In this document: piece after piece, positions 37,301 to 39,845 of the stretch
Layout of the letters: each line of letters starts with the position of its first letter
Numbering within the stretch: the stretch's first letter is position 1
From: Pseudomonas sp. Q11
GTDB lineage: Bacteria; Pseudomonadota; Gammaproteobacteria; Pseudomonadales; Pseudomonadaceae
NCBI RefSeq assembly: GCF_024494355.1
Contig: NZ_JAKNQY010000019.1
Span: forward strand, 73,610 to 113,454
Direction: 5' to 3'
DNA length: 39,845 nucleotides
The notes under the pieces: model-generated
What the model was told of the DNA's origin: nothing
Database searches by the model: none
The model's input: only the letters and a program-made list of their open reading frames with translations
Made by a program: the position numbers and the translations under genes

Positions 37301-38004
37301 TTGCGCACGTTGACCTGGCTGCTGCCGCTGAAAATGATGCCGTTGCGGTTGACCAGCATAACCGTGCCATTGCCCTTGATCTGGCCCTGGATCTGGCTCG
37401 GTCGCGCCTGGGGATCGTTGACCCGGTTGAGCACGGCCCAGTCCGATTGCTGCTGGAAATCCACCGTGGTGTTGCGCCCGACGTTGAAGGTTTCCCAGTT
37501 GAGAATCGCCTTGTCGGCGGTCTGTTCGATCTTCACCGTGGTCTTGCCGCCGGCCTGGGTCTGCTGCGGTCCCTTGGCGTTGAGCCAGCCCTGGGTCAGG
37601 CTGTTATCGACCTTGAGCCCGCCCTCGCCCAAACCGTCGGGCACGGTCTGCACCTGCCCGAACGCGGCTTGCCGCCCCGCGGCCTGGGCCGCCTGCTGGG
37701 CCGCGATGGCGGCCACGGTGTTGTTGAGGTTGGTCAGCGAACGCTGCAACTGCGCATTGGCCCGTTGCTGCTGCGCCAGGGGCGGCGGCATGCCCGGCTG
37801 CGCGGTCGCGGGCCGCCCCGCGCCACCGGCCTGGGAAGCGCCCTTGGCGGCAAACCAGGCCGAACTGAACGCCGTCGCCGCGTGGGCATTGCCGGCCACC
37901 ATCAGCAGCGCAATGGCCTGGGCCAGCGGCTTGAGCCGCAACATCGACAATTCGCCATCGCGACGTGGGGCGTTCAGTTTCGTCTGAGGTTTGCAGCGCA
38001 GCAT
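25381..38004 (-). CDS. pdtA: Giant two-partner-secretion exoprotein (TpsA, filamentous haemagglutinin type, DUF3739)
   Basis: A 4207-residue secreted exoprotein. A long signal peptide of about 42 residues (LNAPRRDGELSMLRLKPLAQAIALLM..NAHA) is followed by low-complexity sequence and a TPS domain (about 120-390; NWETFNVGRNTTVDFQQQ, NRNGIIFSGSSQVNVRNLAAV with NRNGI at 219-223 in place of the usual NPNGI). A very long beta-helical shaft runs to about 3600. The C-terminal part (about 3600-4207; LLMDDKVSINSIGAVVPGD, LVDWLKERFGFSGDTEQ, REAIALLFPD) matches DUF3739, the domain of the TPS exoproteins tied to VreARI signalling. The closest known protein is P. aeruginosa PdtA, also about 4200 residues. 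Six cysteines are seen after the signal peptide, all paired (2047/2052, 3075/3082, 3128/3135). The ATG ending at 38004 has AAAGGA eight bases before it; the ATG at 38013 is the alternative. Confidence 0.93.
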   Translation of the reverse strand: MLRCKPQTKLNAPRRDGELSMLRLKPLAQAIALLMVAGNAHAATAFSSAWFAAKGASQAGGAGRPATAQPGMPPPLAQQQRANAQLQRSLTNLNNTVAAIAAQQAAQAAGRQAAFGQVQTVPDGLGEGGLKVDNSLTQGWLNAKGPQQTQAGGKTTVKIEQTADKAILNWETFNVGRNTTVDFQQQSDWAVLNRVNDPQARPSQIQGQIKGNGTVMLVNRNGIIFSGSSQVNVRNLAAVAANISDEQFDKRGLYVDATGSQPTFTDAAGKIEVQRGARIETHRAATSTAGGGYALLLGSEVENAGSIITAKGQTTLAAGDSFYIRRGQGTSGNPRSTTRGNEVATSLKPGSSAGTVINSGLIQASTGDITLTGHNVQQNGVAVASSSVDTRGTVHLLNAFSDSTGSVTLGQGSATAVLLDAAGGSALDSQRDAGPAGLDGTPNNLITGRFNNLSSVVDRTDQSRVEIVSGGSVDFQNGSVTLATGGQVAVSAAGRSLVRDGAVIDVSGAIGVKVAMESNSIKVNVQGNEQRDAPVNREGGKLTNNDVWVDVRDLIYVPAGTNGYATDRWYTAGGLLEVGGYLGTRGHSMGEWAAQGGTLTFTGNDVVTQQTAQLNLSGGTLDVQSGYLRQSWLRGPNGRLYELSRAPGDILYTGIYKGYEDHSQRWGQTDYYYNPLIAPRQRFEAGYTVGRDAGKLVVSTRNAVLEGQIVGEVYQGERQTQAPNLNLDGYQQSQNAVARRAQLLVGSYTPIYDKASGVINSGLNPTFDQVTVGEVNDKIAAGLDLTSVVGTDRQGKLVLDNELLNGFQLGAVKVAAAQGIKVDGALNVADGGDITLYAPQVEVNADLTARSGRIALGNVLRQVDTLRNYAVGDVTLVPVTGTRAAVTLGEGVALNTAGLWSNLLLDGGDRQGLPFINGGTVSVRGGGDIDVGQGSLIDVSSGAAVMADGKTRGGKGGDLTLTAGLSASSGNGALNLDGELLGTGVSGGGTLKLAANKVLIGNSNAPLEPGTLQLGGDFFDKGFSAYDITGNEGLTVAEGTRVDVTMPVYRFGEQALSTGSGAEPADALQRWTPQLYQEDAIKGVMTQRRGTSLSLNAGTANSSAADMASTVLNLGKGSVISVDPGQGIDVRSIGQLTANGTLNAWGGRVSLTELSVSDPVRDQVNAQGHGRSLWLGEQALIDVSSRAVTAQDMRGQTYGLVRDGGQIVIGGQIDAAKGSTSASELFVVVRDGARLQADGSQAVLDIPGQGRTSVTSNGGSISLASANGLYLDGSFSARSGGAGAAGGSLSVALETPYYFKSAVNDRVLKVRELVLARAAQASPLSDTAETSADSLVYGHGRLGVDQVQAGGFDSLSLLSNGLMSVDGDLSMSLGQSLSLYARSFGLSATAPANTRVELNAPHVLLALATGLATTRPSFDPYTRPVVDGGGVSLLTNTAVFSVNADLLDVQGSVIFSGKGKLRQADGNTVELERAGFDRVQLRSRGDLRFLAGLSSGGMPTGFTTQLLTPSDMVLQAAQLYPATGVGARVLAGYTGASAPVYDPERSLVIERTTQVTPAVPYSAFGRLQLGSAKIEQGGVVRAPLGLIEVGINDGLGTTDRVELLPGSLTSVSGLGLVLPYGGTVDGQSYEYAGKKVVLLGQGATPNDNSDLNIGVILGGRSVVAQENAVLDLSGGGELLGAGFISGRGGSTDARFNPLVQIGANGGFTLPGLSSNPVYAIVPGNQSQYAPVAAEGGAVDPRVGQQITIGAGVPGLVAGTYTLMPSTYALLPGAFRVEVNGVAGQGVTTGAQQMRNGSWTTAGVLSVANTGQRNSLSSQVILTSGDVLRRYSQYNETSYAQFAMADAARLGVPRALLPVDAKMLKLNLAKGAADQAFSFKGVGKFAPQTGGYGGTVAVVASNGTALEVVAEGRGATAGFEGVTLNAESLNALNASRQVIGGQFSVLYGQGGNYITPQRVSRSVALREGATLSAPEVFLLADGGELLVEQGAAINTIGRGKAAYDARDGFIYNLNVKFQNYSLLAASNGLLNVLAPLSGTTGTVNIGGCSLTPCSGVTRIHSEGSIVAASGSSLELGDQVRYGTRHLTLALSNINVGTAQALGNAATRQVLPAGLTLSQTVLDRLLRGDTEYGAPALETLELSASQALNFYGTVSLDTYDPTTGKSRLNNLMLSTPAIYGAGSVNDVATIRTANLIWNGAVGAPGSVIAGGAGTGAGRLDIQAQRIEFGYGDFAQPSSITTLDRLALGFANVNLSASERLTANHKGSLAVYQSQGAYDAKTGYAYSGGNLNILTPLLTGEAGSVNRITAGGAVNVAGTSAKPGTVSGLGGEVSIKGASLNLASAVMLPSGKLTLSATDDLTLADGALIDVAGRTVTFNDVTRYSAGGEVILQSRNGNIRQAEGSSIDLSARNNQAGRLSAVALDEAAGIVDLQGRILGSSTGEYDAGGTAMPYLAGGVEIQAQRLGGSGSLSEQFAALNQRLNEGQVFGSRSFQLKQGDLVIGNELKASSISVSLDNGSLLVNGKVDASGERVGSIRLAAGRSLTLGSDAVLDAHGSRLRVDSYGKIIDSPNRAIVDLTSRAGVLTLADGARIDLRHGTAAPAGQHDGRARGTLELNARRAGSTPTQGDIAIDARGGLDIQGARSIAVNGMWQYNDAEFGSDPAASGRPYQVIDQDYLKDKHDDSTKFINAALDNGDLMQRKLAGLNNTRYADAFHLRPGVEIVSATADGDLVVQGDLDLSGYRYASVNPHTRKTAVYGSGEPGALILRAGGDLSIYGSINDGFAPPPPTQDDKGWVLLPGIDFTGGDIVVPGPGVTLADGTAFPAGTTLNYDLPIKDVTLAAGTRLPVAAVLDQPLQLPAGTVLAAAVHDASGNLLFAAGTLLSQAQTLEAGSQLGAGSVLSGATALRGFTWPKGVALPNVANAGNAQTNILKLEGSLVLNRGSLLPSGTDVKLPDGVESVQLRPEIAGSDGRMWAIAPMLAEGSQSWSLRLVAGADTTAADSRIVQPEPVHGDLRLADSHYGMFGVLVPGKGSLIWTEAGVEDMLNNGITVELGQPVDETIFRDIFGYESAEAFCADFGGNCTLQASYKWTKSAEDQLANSGFEVKAGELISQAAAQFFKFDSVQSFCDAVPEICTPADGEYNPVAGSVRPSVLRTGTGDLELLSGGSLRMDSLFGIYTAGTSSAPTFPGDPYNQPKALGGNDTVLNDEDGSNERLVDGGTESLYRAWYPDAGGNLLLKVGGDLSGNLTAPVNSNGRPNPIDMGQDSANVGNWLWRQGNGDSANSQPTAWWINFGSYTASTVSGGADQMAAFTGFGTLGGGDLDVQVKGDAGVLNRLAGSDFNSNINARSQGLLLAVGSTGRVGADGSLQLTGGGDLNLRVGGALNPESLFVNGHLNGAVINLRGHAQIDSGAIGRIDLQYGNAVSAQSPGETRAYDSFKSTRGSATGGLTLMPGDATFDLTTLGDLVVMDVADPGRAPMMSVSPFKNGATNGSGVSWFTLWTANTAIDLWSSGGNLTPFTFSTATDLAVVYPSILRAVAASGSLYYGESSALYGTAYNGNNRPTLLLAPGINSELQFMAGDSIYGGDMSVSRSGAASVALATPLRPAFVGIVDGFVIKASNLSADGNFARPDANILPLLAFDTSSASSEWALNVDPARFYALEGDLLAVTTGRSMTSASTGRWPGRIAYEGAGPVRMMAGRDIVSSGIPLGGSLNENSDVGNYTTTGNLFIHNNPTDISIVSAGRDILYSSFNVAGPGLLEITAGRNLLMDDKVSINSIGAVVPGDSRPGASLVLQAGAGLNGADYQRFVKAYLDPANQALAGVPLANQDGNVAKTYEAELVDWLKERFGFSGDTEQARSYFAALPAEQQRVFARDVYFAELKAGGREYNEAGGVREGSYLRGREAIALLFPDKDVAGNAITYKGDITMFGGAGVHTDFGGGIQMLTPGGGQTFGIEGNAPPSTAGVITQGEGDIQLYAQNSILLGQSRIMTTFGGSILGWSAQGDINAGRGSKTTVVYTPPKRLYDTWGNVTLSPSVPSTGAGIATLNPIAEVAPGDIDLIAPLGTIDAGEAGIRVSGNVNIAALTVVNAANIQTQGKSSGVPLAATVNTGAITSASSAASSATQAAEDVARQQQNAARQNQASVFTVQVVSFGSEQLAPSRDGASREAPRAYDPASPVQVLGAGPLDEQTRQRLTEEERGRLSL

Positions 38005-38109
38005 CCTACTCATCCTTTCGGTTTGCTCTAAGGGGCACAACGCAGTGCTATCAAGCTGCCAGCGTTGGTTATAGGGGTTAGGCGGTTACAGCCGCTCGGG
38101 ACCGAACGG

Positions 38110-38127
38110 ATGTCATGAAAATTTCAT
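38110..38127 (+). promoter_or_regulatory. PHO box upstream of pdtA
   Basis: ATGTCAT-GAAA-ATTTCAT on the plus strand, 106 bases before the pdtA start. It has the same orientation, nearly the same distance and the same flanking ACCGAAC as the box before phdA. PhoB involvement is established for the P. aeruginosa pdtA and phdA promoters, together with sigma VreI; here it is inferred from the motif. Confidence 0.68.
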
Positions 38128-38153
38128 GTGGCTGTGTTGTACGGTTGATACGC

Positions 38154-38187
38154 AAAAAATCAGCAACGACTTACGTCGTTGCTGATT
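38154..38187 (-). terminator. Intrinsic terminator of the DING-protein gene
   Basis: On the minus strand AATCAGCAACGAC-GTAA-GTCGTTGCTGATT forms a perfect 13-base-pair stem with a 4-base loop and runs straight into a U-tract (plus-strand A-run 38154-38159). It starts 27 bases after the stop codon and separates this transcript from the pdtA promoter. Confidence 0.93.
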
Positions 38188-38214
38188 CATACTTCGTGTT
38201 GCTCAGGCGTGGCG

Positions 38215-39387
38215 TTACAGCGGACGACCGGTGCCATTGCAAACGTTGGTGTTGCCGATGCTTTGAGCGCTGGTACTGGTCAGGAAGCTGCCACGAATGG
38301 CGTTTTTCCAGGTCGTTGGCAGCGGCACGAAGCGGTTGGCAGTGATGGCGGCATCGTTGTTGTTGGCAGCGACTGCACCGTAGTGGCGGGTGAAGAAATC
38401 ACGCACCTGGGTGCTTTGGGCGGCGTTGGCGTAGCACTGGCTGAAGATCACGTTGGTGAAGCCCAGGATCGGATAGCCGCTGGTTGGGTAAGCCACGACA
38501 CTTGGATCGTTAGGGTTGGTGGTAGCGGCGAACACCGGCACCCAGGCGTTCGGGTTGGCGCGGTTGGTGGCAGCAGGCACGGTAACAGCTGCAATCGCGG
38601 CCGACACGTTGGCTGGGGCTGGGGAAACACCGGCGACGCGGGCAACCTTGGTAGCGTCGTCCAGACCGGCCAGGGTAGTAGCGGCGTAGTCCGGGCTCAT
38701 GTAGGTGATGCGGCCCTGGTCAGCGTTCACCAAGTCCATTACAGCCTGGCTGCCAGTGGCGGATAAGGCGCCGGCTGGCAGGCCACCGCTGTAGCTGGAG
38801 GCGAAGTTGGTGGTGACGGCGAAGGTGCCGGTTTCAGTGCATTTGGCATTCAGGAAACGGGTGAACAGCTCGGTGGTGCCGCTGCTCTCGGCACGGTAGA
38901 CCACGGTGATCGGACCGGTACGGCCCGACCCAGTGATCTGGTTCCAGTTAGTCAAACGACCCGAGAACACGCCGCACAACTGGTTGACGCTCAGGTCAAC
39001 GTTGGCGGTGCCGGTCATGTTGAACGGAATGGCAACCGAAGTGGCGACCGAAGGCACCTGGATCAATGGACCCCAGGCGGTACCGTGGTTGGCGACGTAG
39101 GCATCCAGCTCAGCCTGGGTGAGCTTCGAATCGCTACCGGCCCAGTGCACGTTCTTGCTGGTGTCACCAGGCACGAAACGGGTGTAATCGTTGTTCAGGA
39201 AAGCGGCCTTGCCGGCACCGCTGCCCACGCCGATGTAAGGGGCGAAACCGGCAGTCAGGACGCCAGCAGTCTGGTACAGCGGCTGAGGCAAGGTAGCGCC
39301 ACCACCGTTGACATCAGCCATGGCGGCCTGAGCGGCGCAGAGGCCGGCGAGGGTCAGGGATACCGCGAGAACGTTGCGCTTAAACAT
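38215..39387 (-). CDS. DING-family phosphate-binding protein / alkaline phosphatase
   Basis: A 390-residue PstS-like protein of the DING family. The signal peptide (1-24, ending QAAMA) is followed by mature DVNGGGATLPQPLYQT; most relatives begin DINGGG, so this is a Val variant. Phosphate-binding-type segments are visible: YIGVGSGAGKAAFL, VHWAGSDSKLT, and YRAESSGTTELFTRFL. Relatives are extracellular phosphate-binding proteins, and in P. aeruginosa LapA (PA0688) is a low-molecular-weight alkaline phosphatase exported by the Hxc type II system. PA0688/PA0689 adjoin pdtA there, matching this layout, but I cannot tell which one this corresponds to. AAAGGAG lies before the ATG. Phosphatase activity is inferred from relatives. 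Confidence 0.88.
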   Translation of the reverse strand: MFKRNVLAVSLTLAGLCAAQAAMADVNGGGATLPQPLYQTAGVLTAGFAPYIGVGSGAGKAAFLNNDYTRFVPGDTSKNVHWAGSDSKLTQAELDAYVANHGTAWGPLIQVPSVATSVAIPFNMTGTANVDLSVNQLCGVFSGRLTNWNQITGSGRTGPITVVYRAESSGTTELFTRFLNAKCTETGTFAVTTNFASSYSGGLPAGALSATGSQAVMDLVNADQGRITYMSPDYAATTLAGLDDATKVARVAGVSPAPANVSAAIAAVTVPAATNRANPNAWVPVFAATTNPNDPSVVAYPTSGYPILGFTNVIFSQCYANAAQSTQVRDFFTRHYGAVAANNNDAAITANRFVPLPTTWKNAIRGSFLTSTSAQSIGNTNVCNGTGRPL

Positions 39388-39508
39388 GAAGAATCTCCTT
39401 TCATCGTGTTCGTACGTAGGTTGGGTGACGCGTGCTTGCCGTCATGGCGCTCGGTCCTGTGCCGATGGCGATGGGGTGAGGCCATGGGTTAGAAACTCGC
39501 AGTTTCCG

Positions 39509-39526
39509 GTGACAGATAAAGGAAAA
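39509..39526 (-). promoter_or_regulatory. Possible PHO box upstream of the DING-protein gene
   Basis: On the minus strand TTTTCCT-TTAT-CTGTCAC: one perfect half-site and one poor one, about 120 bases before the start codon. It partly overlaps one arm of an inverted repeat GGAAAAAACC (39521-39530) / GGTTTTTTCC (39555-39564). The remaining bases of 39388-39758 show no convincing gene. Confidence 0.4.
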
Positions 39527-39758
39527 AACCTCGGGAGCTGGAGGCTGTTTTTTGGGTTTTTTCCTCGGGTGTTCGAGGGCTCTGGGTTGGGGTTTCAGAC
39601 GGGTTTTGTGACGGTGCTGCGCAGGGTGGGCGTGGAGATGGCGGCGGGTGGTTGTCTGGCGATGGAAGATGACAGAACGAGGAACCCGAGTTTGGCGCGG
39701 TCAAGGCTCGGGAGATGTCTCAAGCGTTGAAAAAATTTCCGCTCGATCAGCTTTTTTT

Positions 39759-39836
39759 GTGGCGAGGGAGCTTGCTCCCGCTGGACCCAAGGAGCTGTGT
39801 AGGAGCTGTCGAGTGCAACGAGGCTGCGATCTTTCC
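39759..39836. repeat. REP unit (GTGGCGAGGGAGC) followed by a second short dispersed repeat
   Basis: GTGGCGAGGGAGCTTGCTCC at 39759-39778 is an unpaired REP of the second family. TGTAGGAGCTGTCGAGTGCA, continuing through GAGGCTGCGATCTTT to 39836, resembles another short intergenic repeat common in fluorescent Pseudomonas. The window ends before a partner arm can be seen. Confidence 0.6.
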
Positions 39837-39845
39837 CCAGCCACT

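Noticed and set aside
35551..38031. Long plus-strand open frame of 826 codons opposite pdtA
   Set aside because: It mirrors the pdtA reading frame through GC-rich codon bias, has no recognisable domain and no ribosome site, and pdtA is clearly coding across the whole stretch.
1..39845. tRNA, rRNA, CRISPR array, prophage or intact insertion sequence
   Set aside because: I saw no cloverleaf-like gene, no regularly spaced direct repeats with unique spacers, and no integrase or full transposase reading frame.

Overview
The window looks like a chromosomal segment of a Pseudomonas of the fluorescens group. The evidence is GC-rich codon use, two families of REP/REPIN palindromes typical of that group between genes (cores GTGGGAGC..GCTCGCGA and GTGGCGAGGGAGC), and gene content. 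I see no rRNA, tRNA, CRISPR array, intact insertion sequence or prophage.

Left part (1-9765) is mostly envelope and metal-type functions. It holds a DinB-fold protein, a DUF6152/DUF6644 pair, a small secreted unknown, a DipZ-type CcdA-redoxin fusion, a DUF2790 periplasmic protein, an OmpR-type response regulator with its histidine kinase, a two-gene unit (ferric-reductase-like haem membrane protein plus DoxX protein) and, on the opposite strand, an hvfA-hvfB-hvfC operon. The last is a DUF692 (MNIO) RiPP pathway of the copper-binding oxazolone/thioamide type. Its precursor carries three EGKCG modification motifs and two canonical EF-hand loops. The intergenic regions in front of the two-component genes and in front of hvfA share clustered GTGTATC/GATACAC half-sites, with a weaker copy in front of the ferric-reductase/DoxX unit. 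This suggests one regulon run by the local two-component system.

Middle part (10044-15557) holds a thiamine-diphosphate enzyme of the pyruvate oxidase type, a CHASE4-PAS-GGDEF-EAL protein whose EAL domain has lost key residues, and a LysR-type regulator.

Right part (15851-39387) is a minus-strand cluster that I recognise as the counterpart of the P. aeruginosa PA0688-PA0699 region (low-phosphate and VreARI/PUMA3-controlled). In transcription order it has a DING-type phosphatase/phosphate-binding protein, a giant 4207-residue two-partner-secretion exoprotein (PdtA type), PhdA (antitoxin-like domain joined to a transposase N-terminal-like domain), the TpsB transporter PdtB, an ExbB with a DUF2341/LamG periplasmic head, ExbD, TonB, a porin-like protein, a coiled-coil protein, a YbjN-like protein and a parvulin-type PPIase. 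PHO boxes of nearly the same sequence and distance stand before pdtA and phdA, and a weaker one before the DING gene. A plausible reading is that phosphate starvation turns on secretion of a surface phosphatase and a very large filamentous exoprotein, with the PPIase, TonB complex and porin-like protein helping export or surface assembly. The last statement is inference.
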